Part shown: in pieces, positions 1 to 8,358 of the stretch | How the letters are laid out: each line of letters begins with the position of its first letter | Position numbering within the stretch: position 1 is the first letter of the stretch | NCBI RefSeq assembly: GCF_028288225.1 | Contig: NZ_JAQBOC010000017.1 | Location: forward strand, 1-64,000 | DNA: 64,000 nt | Source of the DNA: Mucilaginibacter sp. | GTDB lineage: Bacteria > Bacteroidota > Bacteroidia > Sphingobacteriales > Sphingobacteriaceae | Direction of reading: 5' to 3' | Position numbers and translations under genes: made by a program | The notes under the pieces: model-generated | Databases searched by the model: none | What the model was told of the DNA's origin: nothing | The model's input: the letters and a program-made list of their open reading frames with translations, nothing else

Positions 1-151
1 AACCTAATTTAAATTTACCTTCGTTTTCAGCTAACAATACATTGTCAAATTCAATACTAGCGCCCTCATCACCCTGTAACCTGTGTACAAAGATCTGCTG
101 GTCTTTTGCAACTTTAAATTGCTGTCCTGCTATACTTACTATTGCGTACAT
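1..151 (-). CDS. rplU: 50S ribosomal protein L21 (5' part, runs off the window)
   Basis: The reverse strand from the ATG at 151 reads MYAIVSIAGQQFKVAKDQQ and continues for 50 codons to the window edge. This is the conserved N-terminus of ribosomal protein L21, a 23S rRNA-binding protein of the large subunit. The rest of the gene, and rpmA which normally follows it, lie outside the window. A TAnnTTTG box lies upstream at 185-192. The identification is firm although only about half of the roughly 100-residue protein is visible. Confidence 0.93.
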   Translation of the reverse strand, partial: MYAIVSIAGQQFKVAKDQQIFVHRLQGDEGASIEFDNVLLAENEGKFKLG

Positions 152-184
152 TGTTTGTTAATTATTGTTTTAAAATTCGAGGTG

Positions 185-192
185 CAAATATA
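185..192 (-). promoter_or_regulatory. Candidate -7 box for rplU
   Basis: The reverse strand reads TATATTTG, an exact match to the Bacteroidota -7 consensus TAnnTTTG, 34 nt before the rplU start codon. I see no clear -33 TTTG at the usual spacing, so this is a half-supported promoter. Confidence 0.45.
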
Positions 193-223
193 GGAATACA
201 TATTGCAATAAACAACACCTCAA

Positions 224-730
224 TTACTTTTTCTTTCTATCTTCAGCATCTGCCAAAACGTGCATAATTTCATTTATCAGGTTTTTATTGGCGTCCTTTA
301 ACCGCGAGTCGCCATCAAATGCATCATCAAACAATACCTTTTTACTTTTACGCTGGTAGTTGAACTCAATGTAGTAACGCACCGGTTTTGCACTTTTGTA
401 TTTTGAAGTATCGCCAAGTTCATTTGAAGGAAAATCCCAGAAACCAAGGTCGGCAGCTTTTCTGTGCAAATAAAGCAGATCGCTTTTTGTGAGTAGCAGG
501 TTCATTTTCACCAGCGAATCATGCTTGTTTAAATATTGGTATGCCCCTGTTTTTGAATCGTACTTATTTAAAAGGCTATCGCTTGTGCCATATTGAATAA
601 CGAATGAATTAAACTCGGTAAATTTATAAGGCGCATTTTTTATCATCCGGCCATAATAGTACACGCAATACATCAAAAATGGCACAGCTATGGTTAAAAT
701 AAGGAATATTTTTTTTGCTTTATCAGACAT
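224..730 (-). CDS. Hypothetical membrane-anchored protein
   Basis: 168 residues. A lysine-rich start is followed by one hydrophobic segment (about residues 8-26, FLILTIAVPFLMYCVYYYG), which suggests an N-terminal anchor with the rest outside the cytoplasm. The remainder is polar, rich in Lys, Asp and Tyr, with no motif I recognise. It starts at an ATG with no Shine-Dalgarno, which is normal for this phylum. It is separated by about 70 bp from rplU and 60 bp from the symporter gene, so it is probably transcribed alone. The function is unknown. Confidence 0.7.
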   Translation of the reverse strand: MSDKAKKIFLILTIAVPFLMYCVYYYGRMIKNAPYKFTEFNSFVIQYGTSDSLLNKYDSKTGAYQYLNKHDSLVKMNLLLTKSDLLYLHRKAADLGFWDFPSNELGDTSKYKSAKPVRYYIEFNYQRKSKKVLFDDAFDGDSRLKDANKNLINEIMHVLADAEDRKKK

Positions 731-791
731 GGATATTAGTTGATTAGAGATTAGTTAATTAGAGATTAGATATATTGTTATTAAATTAATG

Positions 792-2165
792 TCATTCTTT
801 CAATTCGTTTTCCCATTTACTCACTACTGCAGTAGCCATGGCGTTTCCTAATACATTGGTTGCTGATCTTCCCATATCAAGTAAGGGATCGATACCGATA
901 ATTAATGCCAACCCTGCTTCGGGGATGTTAAACATGGGCAATGTACCCGCAATAACAACCAGAGACGCCCTTGGAACACCTGCTACGCCTTTGCTGGTAA
1001 GCATCAGTATAAGTAGCATGGTTACTTGTTGTCCTAATGATAAATGCATGTTATATGCCTGCGCCAGGAATAATGAGGCAAAGGTCATATACATCATAGA
1101 ACCATCAAGGTTAAATGAATAACCGAGCGGCAAAACAAAACTTACTATTTTGTTATTGCAGCCAAAACGTTCCAGTTCAAGCAATACTTTTGGATAGGCT
1201 GCTTCGCTGGTTGATGTACTAAAAGCTATCAGCATGGCATCTTTTATTCTGCTCACCAAAGTAAAAACCCGCTGGCGCAATACCAAAAAACCGGCAAAAA
1301 TAATCACCATCCAAAGTACTGTGAGCGAGAAATAAAACTCTCCTATAAATATTGCATAGGTTGATAAGATCCCCAATCCTTGCTTCGCTATAATGGCCGT
1401 AATGGCCCCAAATACAGCTAAAGGCGCAAGCATCATTACATAACCGGTTATTTTTAATATTATGTGTGCTATGGCATCCATAGCTTTAATAACAATCTCG
1501 CCTTTTTCACCAATTGCGGCAGTGGCTATCCCAAAGAAGATAGAGAACACAACAATTTGCAGGATCTCATTATTAGTCATCGCCTCAAAAAAGCTTCTGG
1601 GGAACACATGATCAACAAAATCTTTTAAAGAGATCCCTGATTTTTTAATGCCAGTGGCTAAATGACTATCGGGTAAACGCAAATGCATTTCTATTCCAGG
1701 CTGAAAAAGATTTACCAGTAGCATACCTAATAGTAACGAAACCAATGTGGCACTTAAAAACCACAACAATGTTTTGCCGCCTATCCGGCCAACAGCTTTA
1801 ATATCACCTACCTTTGCCACCCCAACCACTAATGTAGAAAACACCAGCGGGCCAACAATCATTTTTATCAGGTTCAGAAAGATCTTACTTAAAATATTAA
1901 ACCCTTCCAGTTTATCTTCGCGCAGATCGTCACTGGCTTTACGAAGAGAGACCTGAACTGTCCGGTTGGATTTTAACAGCTTAAAATCAGCTGTTGTACT
2001 ATCCTTTAAAGTAGCTAAGCGAGCATCAATAACTTTGATATTAGCTTCGGCAGCGCTTATGCGGGTATTAATGGTATTTATTACGTACACATTATACAGG
2101 TAACCGGCTATTACCCCCGAAATAAGAGCAATAAAAATATAGAGCGTAAGTTTGCTTTTTTGCAT
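792..2165 (-). CDS. Dicarboxylate/amino acid:cation symporter (DAACS family)
   Basis: 457 residues of a GltP/DctA-type secondary transporter. The re-entrant serine-rich loop (AFSTSTSEAAYPKVL) and the substrate/cation motif region (LPLGYSFNLDGSMMYM, where the family usually has NMDGT) are both present, with about eight hydrophobic segments between residues 95 and 440. It should import glutamate, aspartate or C4-dicarboxylates with Na+ or H+. It differs from classical members by about 60 polar, helix-forming residues between the first membrane segment (8-30) and the second (about 95). The substrate cannot be read from the sequence. Confidence 0.88.
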   Translation of the reverse strand: MQKSKLTLYIFIALISGVIAGYLYNVYVINTINTRISAAEANIKVIDARLATLKDSTTADFKLLKSNRTVQVSLRKASDDLREDKLEGFNILSKIFLNLIKMIVGPLVFSTLVVGVAKVGDIKAVGRIGGKTLLWFLSATLVSLLLGMLLVNLFQPGIEMHLRLPDSHLATGIKKSGISLKDFVDHVFPRSFFEAMTNNEILQIVVFSIFFGIATAAIGEKGEIVIKAMDAIAHIILKITGYVMMLAPLAVFGAITAIIAKQGLGILSTYAIFIGEFYFSLTVLWMVIIFAGFLVLRQRVFTLVSRIKDAMLIAFSTSTSEAAYPKVLLELERFGCNNKIVSFVLPLGYSFNLDGSMMYMTFASLFLAQAYNMHLSLGQQVTMLLILMLTSKGVAGVPRASLVVIAGTLPMFNIPEAGLALIIGIDPLLDMGRSATNVLGNAMATAVVSKWENELKE

Positions 2166-2197
2166 AGCGCTTATTGAGCCTGCAAAAGTAGCAATTT

Positions 2198-2290
2198 GAG
2201 TTGATTAAGTTGATTAGGAGAGTGGTTGATTAAGTTAATACTTTCCTAACTCAATCAACCTATTCAACTTAACCAACTCAATCAACTAAA
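2198..2290. repeat. Intergenic inverted repeat of the GTTGATTgAGTTG word family
   Basis: Reading rightwards, the words GAGTTGATTAAGTTGATTAGG and TGGTTGATTAAGTT are followed by their near reverse complements AACTCAATCAACC and CCAACTCAATCAAC. The region can fold into a long imperfect hairpin between the YbjQ and symporter genes. The same words recur at about 19.8-19.98 kb and 63.37-63.47 kb. Confidence 0.65.
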
Positions 2291-2611
2291 CTATATCTTC
2301 TCCACAACTACAGCAGTTCCATAAGCCAATACCTCTGTTACACCCTGCAATACCTCGTTGGCATCATAACGCATATTTATAACAGCATTGGCGCCATGCT
2401 GCTGTGCATGCTGGATCATAAGCTGATAGGCTTCTTCCCGGGCGGTTTCGCAAAGTTCAGTATAGATGGTGTTCCTGCCGCCAAATATGGTTTGAAGTCC
2501 ACCCATAAAATTGCCGCCCAGACCGCGCGATCGAACAGTGATCCCTCTTATAATCCCTAATTGCTGGGTTATTTTATATCCTTCTAAGGTTGTACTTGTG
2601 GTTACTAACAT
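2291..2611 (-). CDS. YbjQ family (UPF0145) protein
   Basis: 106 residues, the full family length. The characteristic features are the TTTLEGYKI-like start, the central RGLGGNFMGGLQTIFGGR segment and the C-terminal HGANAVINMRYD stretch before a short beta-rich tail. The family forms oligomeric rings and has been linked to metal binding, but its biochemical role is not settled. It is a single gene flanked on its 3' side by a repeat hairpin. Confidence 0.88.
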   Translation of the reverse strand: MLVTTSTTLEGYKITQQLGIIRGITVRSRGLGGNFMGGLQTIFGGRNTIYTELCETAREEAYQLMIQHAQQHGANAVINMRYDANEVLQGVTEVLAYGTAVVVEKI

Positions 2612-2657
2612 GTTTTTGAGGTTTATTTAGTTTGATGCGTTTTGATCAGAATTGTTT

Positions 2658-4385
2658 CTAAAGATTACCTTTTTTTATTTCATTAACTGCATAATTTGCT
2701 GCACGGGCAGTTATTGCCATAAAGGTAAGCGACGGATTTTGTGTTCCGGTTGATGTCATACAAGCACCATCAGTAACAAAAACATTCGGACAGGCATGCA
2801 ATTGGTTCCACTGGTTTAAAAGCGATGTTTTAGGGTCGCGCCCCATCCGCACGCCACCTACTTCATGGATGTCAAGTCCGGGAGCTTGCCTGCTATCATT
2901 AGGATTAATGTTTTTACAGCCAGCTTTGTCGAGCATTTCCGCCCCCTGCTGCAAAAAGTCTTCCATTGATTTTTCGTCATTATCATCATAATCAACAGAG
3001 ATGGTTAGCAATGGGATCCCCCAATCATCTTTCTGATCCTTATTTAAATAAACACGATTCGTTTCCTTCGGGATGGTTTCTCCCTGCATCATCATATAAA
3101 TACCCCAGTCCCCCGCTTCTGAAATTGCGTCTTTGTAGGCCCCTCCTACCTGTTGCCCTTCGGTATGATGTCCCCAACCCCCTCGTGTAGCAGTATAAAA
3201 TACCATATATCCCCTCAAAAAATCTGTTTCCTGCTTTCGCACATTCCTAAAATTAGGCATCATCACAGCAGTAGGCCGCCTTCCGTAATAGTAAGAATCT
3301 TCATACCCTTCCATCCTGGCTGATAATGAACCCCGGTAGTTCTGAAATGCGATGTATTTACCCAGCAAGCCATTATCATTACCTAACCCATTTGGGAAAC
3401 GTGATGATTTGGAATTGAGTAATATTAAATTGGTATTTAATGCCGCCGCGTTAACAAAAATTATTTTGGCAAAGTATTCGGTTGCCTGTTTGGTATGTGC
3501 ATCAATCACCCTAACTCCTGTGGCTTTCTTTTTTTTATCGTCGTAAATTATGGAGTGCACTACAGAATCAGGCAAAATAGTCAGGTTCCCGGTTTTGTTT
3601 GCTGTGGGCAAGGTTGATGAGTTTGAGCTAAAATAGCCACCAAACGGGCATCCCCGCTGGCAAAGATTCCGGGCCTGGCATTGCCCTCTGCCCTGTTCCA
3701 GGTGCACTTCTTTAGGTTTTGTTAAATGTGCACATCTTCCAATAATTACATTCCTGTCTTTGTAATTATCCATTATTCTTTTCTGCATCACTTTTTCTAC
3801 AACATTCATTTCCCACGGGGGTAAAAATTCACCATCCGGCAAGGTTTCCAATCCATCATGATTACCGCTTATCCCGGCAAAACTTTCAACATAGCTATAC
3901 CATGGTGCAATGTCGTCGTATCTTATGGGCCAGTCGACAGCAAAGCCATCACGGGCGGGGCCTTCAAAATCATACTTGCTCCAGCGCTGGGTTTGCCTTG
4001 CCCATAACAGCGACTTACCCCCAACCTGGTAACCGCGGATCCAATCGAATGGTTTTTGCTGGATATACGGGTGCTCCTTATCTTTTACAAAAAAATGCTC
4101 CGTACTTTCATCAAAGGCATAACAGCGGTTAACCACTGGGTTTTCTTCTTTTACCTTTAAAGGCATATAACCATGGTGTTTAAAATCCCACGGATTTTTA
4201 GTGGCCGTTGGGTAATCCTTTAAATGCACCACATTTTTGCCGCGCTCTAAAACCAGCGTTTTTAACCCACCCTGGCAAAGCTCTTTAGCAGCCCAGCCAC
4301 CGCTAATACCTGAGCCAATAACAATGGCATCATAAGTATGATCGGGTGTAGCCTTATAATTAAAATCGGATGATATCATAAGCAA
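2658..4385 (-). CDS. GMC family FAD-dependent oxidoreductase
   Basis: 575 residues of the glucose-methanol-choline superfamily, resembling the large subunit of gluconate 2-dehydrogenase. It has the FAD-binding GSGISGG near residue 23, a cysteine-rich loop (CQARNLCQRGCPFGG), the catalytic-region HEVGGVRMG and the C-terminal TGTQNPSLT. It should oxidise a sugar or sugar-derived alcohol. There is no Tat signal and no small subunit next to it. A second in-frame ATG two codons downstream (4379) is an equally possible start. It is co-oriented with the TIM-barrel gene about 100 bp upstream, which suggests joint work on sugars. Confidence 0.88.
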   Translation of the reverse strand: MLMISSDFNYKATPDHTYDAIVIGSGISGGWAAKELCQGGLKTLVLERGKNVVHLKDYPTATKNPWDFKHHGYMPLKVKEENPVVNRCYAFDESTEHFFVKDKEHPYIQQKPFDWIRGYQVGGKSLLWARQTQRWSKYDFEGPARDGFAVDWPIRYDDIAPWYSYVESFAGISGNHDGLETLPDGEFLPPWEMNVVEKVMQKRIMDNYKDRNVIIGRCAHLTKPKEVHLEQGRGQCQARNLCQRGCPFGGYFSSNSSTLPTANKTGNLTILPDSVVHSIIYDDKKKKATGVRVIDAHTKQATEYFAKIIFVNAAALNTNLILLNSKSSRFPNGLGNDNGLLGKYIAFQNYRGSLSARMEGYEDSYYYGRRPTAVMMPNFRNVRKQETDFLRGYMVFYTATRGGWGHHTEGQQVGGAYKDAISEAGDWGIYMMMQGETIPKETNRVYLNKDQKDDWGIPLLTISVDYDDNDEKSMEDFLQQGAEMLDKAGCKNINPNDSRQAPGLDIHEVGGVRMGRDPKTSLLNQWNQLHACPNVFVTDGACMTSTGTQNPSLTFMAITARAANYAVNEIKKGNL

Positions 4386-4490
4386 CGTATTTAGTAAATG
4401 GGCGGTTTAAAATAGGAAAATAGTCTTATGTTCTAAGATAAAAGGTTTTTTTGTTAATAACCACAGGTTAAATGGTATATAACTAACAAC

Positions 4491-5357
4491 CTATTCGGTT
4501 AAACTTTTTAAATAGGCAATACTTGCAGGAACTTGCTCTATAATATTATTACTCTCATCTTCAATATAATAATGTTGTATTCCGGCTTTTTTTGCTGCTT
4601 TTAATATTGCAGGGATATCCATTTGCCCGGTGCCCAGTGCAACATCATTGTCCTGTGAGGTGCCGCCGGAAAGATCCCCTTTTACGCCTTTTTTAAGATC
4701 TTTTAAGTGCATCAGTTTAAAACGGCCGGGGTATTTATAAAGCAATTTCGCAGGATCCTGTCCTGGGAAAAATGCCCACAAAACATCCAATTCAAAACTC
4801 ACATATTCAGGGTTGGTTTGCTCAACAAGCAGATCGAACAGCGTACCGGTTTTGTATGGTTCAAATTCAAACCCGTGGTTGTGATACACAAACGATAAAC
4901 CATATTGCTCTTTAAGTAACTTTCCGGTTCTGTTAAAATCGTCGATTGCCCGTTGTGCTTCTTCTGGCGTAAATGTGCCTTTATGTGGGATTCCTGCAAC
5001 TCTAACATAATCAGCGCCTAAAGCTTTTGCGTTTTGAGCAACCTGCGTAGTTTTATTAATAAAATCTTCATAACCCACTCCAAATGAAGAACATTTTAAA
5101 CCTCTCTCATCAAGCAACACCCTTAGTTCGGGAGCGGTTTTGCCAAAAAGATTTGAAAACTCAATATCTGTAAACCCATTTGCTTTAATCATATCAAGGG
5201 TTGACGGCACATCCTTTTCAAAATATTTGCGATAGGTGTAGGAAACTACTCCCGGTTTTTGAGGGAATAATAATTGTGCATAGATCTTATCCGTTGAAAA
5301 GAAACAGGCAAGCAAAACAGCTATCAGTTTGATGCGATTTAAAGAGTTGGTTTTCAT
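4491..5357 (-). CDS. Secreted sugar phosphate isomerase/epimerase-like TIM-barrel protein
   Basis: 288 residues with a signal peptide (hydrophobic residues 9-24 ending at IYAQ) and a xylose-isomerase-like barrel: VYHNHGFEFEP and ELDVLWAFFPGQDP carry the metal-ligand His and Glu/Asp typical of the fold, and HLKDLKKG and YYIEDE follow near the C-terminus. Family members isomerise or epimerise sugars or remove modified sugar groups. The signal peptide places it in the periplasm. Together with the GMC oxidoreductase it suggests a small periplasmic sugar-conversion pair. The exact substrate is unknown. Confidence 0.85.
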   Translation of the reverse strand: MKTNSLNRIKLIAVLLACFFSTDKIYAQLLFPQKPGVVSYTYRKYFEKDVPSTLDMIKANGFTDIEFSNLFGKTAPELRVLLDERGLKCSSFGVGYEDFINKTTQVAQNAKALGADYVRVAGIPHKGTFTPEEAQRAIDDFNRTGKLLKEQYGLSFVYHNHGFEFEPYKTGTLFDLLVEQTNPEYVSFELDVLWAFFPGQDPAKLLYKYPGRFKLMHLKDLKKGVKGDLSGGTSQDNDVALGTGQMDIPAILKAAKKAGIQHYYIEDESNNIIEQVPASIAYLKSLTE

Positions 5358-5493
5358 AAATTGGATTGAAAAAGAATGATCAAATATAAAATAATCTTAA
5401 AATGCAAGGCATACTTTACTTTATGAAATTGAAATATTCAAACTAAATTATTTAGCGCAGTTAATTTTAGACGTCCTTTTTATAAATTTGAAA

Positions 5494-6321
5494 ATGTTGC
5501 AGGTAAGCGAACTATACATTTATCCAATAAAGTCACTTGCGGGAATTGCTGTTAAAAAAGCACGGATCACCGCGAAAGGTTTTGAATACGACAGGCGATA
5601 TTTGCTGGTTGACAAAAACAATCGCTTTTTAACTCAACGGGAGTATCCGCAAATGTCCCAATTGCAGCCCTCAATTGAAAATACCGGATTACGTATAGCC
5701 CATAAAACAAATAATACGTCAATAACAATTCCTTTAACACCTTTGCCTTCCGCAAATCGTACTGAGGTGGTTATTTGGGATGATACATGCATTGCCGAAT
5801 TTGTAAGCGATGAAGCAGACAGATGGTTTAGTGAAATGCTGGAAATAAATTGCCGTTTGGTTTATATGCCTGATGATACTAAACGCATAGTTGATCAGCG
5901 GTACGCGCCCGAAAATGCAGTCACTTCTTTTTCGGACGCTTATCCGTTTTTAATTATTGGGCGGGCATCGCTTGATGATCTTAATAGCCGCCTTGCTGAA
6001 GCTTTACCCATGAACCGTTTCAGGCCAAATATAGTTTTTACTGGTGGTGAGCCTTTTGAAGAAGATCAGTACGGCCATTTTTCAATTGGCAATGTTGATT
6101 TTTATGGAGTAAAACTTTGTGCCCGATGCATTATTACCACTATTAACCAGGAAACCGCAAAAAAAGGAAAAGAACCTTTAAAAACTTTGGCATCTTATCG
6201 GTTTAGAGATAACAAGATATTGTTCGGGCAGAACCTTGTACATGAAGGCGAAGGAGAGATTGGTGTAGGTGATGAACTGATGCTTTTGCAGGAACATGTT
6301 GAGGAACGATTTTTTATATAA
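5494..6321 (+). CDS. MOSC domain-containing protein
   Basis: The protein starts MLQVSELYIYPIKSLAGI, typical of the MOSC N-terminal beta-barrel, and ends in a MOSC domain with the Cys-containing LCARCIITTINQETAKKG. MOSC proteins bind the molybdenum cofactor or transfer sulfur; members of this two-domain type reduce N-hydroxylated compounds or are uncharacterised. I chose the ATG at 5494 rather than the TTG two codons upstream because the domain begins at once. It converges with the lipoprotein gene 20 bp downstream and I see no strong terminator between them. Confidence 0.87.
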   Translation: MLQVSELYIYPIKSLAGIAVKKARITAKGFEYDRRYLLVDKNNRFLTQREYPQMSQLQPSIENTGLRIAHKTNNTSITIPLTPLPSANRTEVVIWDDTCIAEFVSDEADRWFSEMLEINCRLVYMPDDTKRIVDQRYAPENAVTSFSDAYPFLIIGRASLDDLNSRLAEALPMNRFRPNIVFTGGEPFEEDQYGHFSIGNVDFYGVKLCARCIITTINQETAKKGKEPLKTLASYRFRDNKILFGQNLVHEGEGEIGVGDELMLLQEHVEERFFI

Positions 6322-6342
6322 AATTCCCATCCCTTGCTAAAC

Positions 6343-7629
6343 TTATTTTTTGAAAAAGTAAAGATAATTGTTATTGCCGGCAACAATGTTACCATTATTT
6401 GCCACTATATAATCACTGCTAGTAGATCCATTACTGGAGAACAATTTAATAAAGCTGTTAACACCGTTAATCGTGTATAATTGATAACCATCACTAAAAT
6501 ATACAACGCCATTTACAACTTCAATGTTTTTTATAGGTAAGTTGTTGGTTATAAAAAGATGATTAAATGACGTGCCATTGTTTTTAGAAAAAAACACGCC
6601 GTTATTATTGTCATTTCTGCCTTTGTATATCCATCCCGTCGTATTATCGATGTAGAGTGATTGGATTACCTCGCCATAATGGCTGTCGGTGTCATATTGC
6701 CTTGTCCAGGTGGCACCCTTGTCTGTTGATTTAAAGGCACCCAGAGCGTCGGCGTTTATCCAAAAATCGCCATTATTGGCCTCACAGGGGTCTGTAAGCG
6801 GGGCTATAGGTTCCCCTAAACGCAGTTTACTCCAGGTTGTTCCGTTATTTTCTGACAAATAGATAGTTCCGGTGTTAGCGGTGTAAAACAACTTGCCGCC
6901 CGGTGTATAATTCATATCTACAAATGATTCAAATGAGGCCAGGGGCGATCCTATAAACTTCCAGGTGTCGCCAGCATCTCCGGAATAATAAATCCCCTCG
7001 TTCAACGCAGCGGCTACCAGTTGTGTTTTACTGTCTGATTTTATCGATACAATGTTATGTTTATTCCCTAAACTCTTGGCGGCATTCCAACTGATGCCGT
7101 TATCGTCTGAATACCTTAAGTACTGCCCTTCTGTAAAACTGGCAAATAATCTACCGCTGCTTAGCCTACAAAATTTCATAGCGCTAACAAATGGCACACA
7201 CGCTACCGGATGCCACCCCTGTGCAGGGGCAACCCCGGTAAAATTAAGCACTAGCGAATCGATCCTTTTTTTATCAGGATCAAGCAACGTAGCTTTTAAG
7301 GTTTGAGCGCCTGTATTCCCGGCAAGGCGGTACATATACCGGCAAATACCATCTGAATTCATATACCCCTGTATTGGCAGATCATCATTACATCCCGAGC
7401 CGCGGAACTCAATAAAATAAGTATTTAATGCGATCCCGTTTTTAGTTGCCTTCAATTTTATTGTATCAGAAAGAATCCTTCCAATCGTATCTTCCTGATT
7501 ATTTCCACCTGCTATTTCAAATTTCACTTTATTGTCATCCCCGGTTGTGATTGGCCCTGGTATCTTGCTTTTTGAGCATCCTGCAATAATTGAAACTAAT
7601 AAAATTAAGGCGGGTAGATACAACTTCAT
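6343..7629 (-). CDS. BNR/sialidase-fold lipoprotein
   Basis: About 428 residues from MKLYLPALILLVSIIAGC, which gives a lipobox ending SIIAGC. Further in-frame ATGs upstream (7647, 7710) would put the signal peptide at an unusual distance from the N-terminus, so I use 7629. After a short domain (residues 25-125) come repeated strands of the BNR/Asp-box type, for example YSDDNGISWNAAK, YSGDAGDTWKF, LSENNGTTWSKL, STDKGATWTRQ and SKNNGTSFNH. These indicate a beta-propeller, probably outer-membrane anchored. No catalytic residues can be assigned. Confidence 0.82.
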   Translation of the reverse strand: MKLYLPALILLVSIIAGCSKSKIPGPITTGDDNKVKFEIAGGNNQEDTIGRILSDTIKLKATKNGIALNTYFIEFRGSGCNDDLPIQGYMNSDGICRYMYRLAGNTGAQTLKATLLDPDKKRIDSLVLNFTGVAPAQGWHPVACVPFVSAMKFCRLSSGRLFASFTEGQYLRYSDDNGISWNAAKSLGNKHNIVSIKSDSKTQLVAAALNEGIYYSGDAGDTWKFIGSPLASFESFVDMNYTPGGKLFYTANTGTIYLSENNGTTWSKLRLGEPIAPLTDPCEANNGDFWINADALGAFKSTDKGATWTRQYDTDSHYGEVIQSLYIDNTTGWIYKGRNDNNNGVFFSKNNGTSFNHLFITNNLPIKNIEVVNGVVYFSDGYQLYTINGVNSFIKLFSSNGSTSSDYIVANNGNIVAGNNNYLYFFKK

Positions 7630-7771
7630 GCAATAGCGGTTTAGCATTGCAAATATAATATTAATTTTGAGCCGCAAATCATATTCAAAACTTAGCTTAA
7701 AATAAAACATTTATCTTTACGTGACAGGTATGGAGGTATTTGCAATATTAAACAACACAAATTCTTTTACT

Positions 7772-7779
7772 TATCTTTG
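7772..7779 (+). promoter_or_regulatory. Candidate -7 box for the Rrf2 gene
   Basis: TATCTTTG matches TAnnTTTG. Transcription would begin about 7 nt downstream, placing the ATG at 7798 close to the 5' end and excluding the in-frame TTG at 7777 as the start. Confidence 0.45.
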
Positions 7780-7797
7780 TATGCGCTATTTTTAAAT

Positions 7798-8235
7798 ATG
7801 CTATCGAAAAAAACAAAGTATGCAATTAAGGCCCTGGTAGTACTGGGGAAAAATGCAGATAAACCGCCAATGCAAATATCAAAGATTGCAGAGGAGGAAC
7901 GGATCCCCAAAAAATTTCTTGAACAGATCCTTCTGGATTTGCGCAATGCAGGTTTCCTTTACAGTAAAAAAGGTGCGGGCGGTGGCTATAGCCTTAATAA
8001 AGACCCCAAGGACATATATCTTGTCCAAATAATGCGGATTACCGATGGCCCTATAGCTATGGTACCATGCGCCAGTCTTAACTTTTACCACAAATGTGAT
8101 GAGTGCCACCAGGAAACAACCTGCGGCATCCGCGATGTATTTATTGAGGTTAGGGATGCTACCGTAAAAATATTATCAGAAACCAGCATTGCTGATGTAA
8201 TAAGCCGCGAGAGTACGCTGCTGTTGAATGTGTGA
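7798..8235 (+). CDS. Rrf2 family transcriptional regulator
   Basis: 145 residues beginning MLSKKTKYAIKALVVLG, the standard Rrf2 winged-helix opening. The recognition region is KFLEQILLDLRNAGFLYSKKGAGGGYSL. A C-terminal cysteine set (C-x8-C-x2-C-x5-C in CASLNFYHKCDECHQETTC) resembles but does not equal the iron-sulfur ligands of IscR or NsrR. Family members sense Fe-S status, nitric oxide or, as with CymR, cysteine supply. The nearby sulfate assimilation operon suggests a role in sulfur or redox control, but this is inference. A strong terminator follows at 8300-8340. Confidence 0.9.
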   Translation: MLSKKTKYAIKALVVLGKNADKPPMQISKIAEEERIPKKFLEQILLDLRNAGFLYSKKGAGGGYSLNKDPKDIYLVQIMRITDGPIAMVPCASLNFYHKCDECHQETTCGIRDVFIEVRDATVKILSETSIADVISRESTLLLNV

Positions 8236-8299
8236 GCTTAAGTAAACTTAGTTCATCCTAAAATTACGAGATCAACCGATAACCATAAAAGACTTATAA

Positions 8300-8340
8300 A
8301 AAAGCAAAGCCGCCCAATAATTTTGTGCGGCTTTGCTTTT
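8300..8340. terminator. Bidirectional rho-independent terminator
   Basis: A perfect 14-bp stem, AAAAGCAAAGCCGC at 8300-8313 with GCGGCTTTGCTTTT at 8327-8340, surrounds a 13-nt loop. A-runs and T-runs on the two sides let it serve both the Rrf2 gene and the convergent TonB receptor gene. Confidence 0.9.
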
Positions 8341-8358
8341 ACTATTTATAAATAATTC

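Noticed and set aside
5483..5490. TAAATTTG as a promoter box for the MOSC gene
   Set aside because: It ends only three bases before the ATG at 5494, so transcription would begin inside the coding sequence.
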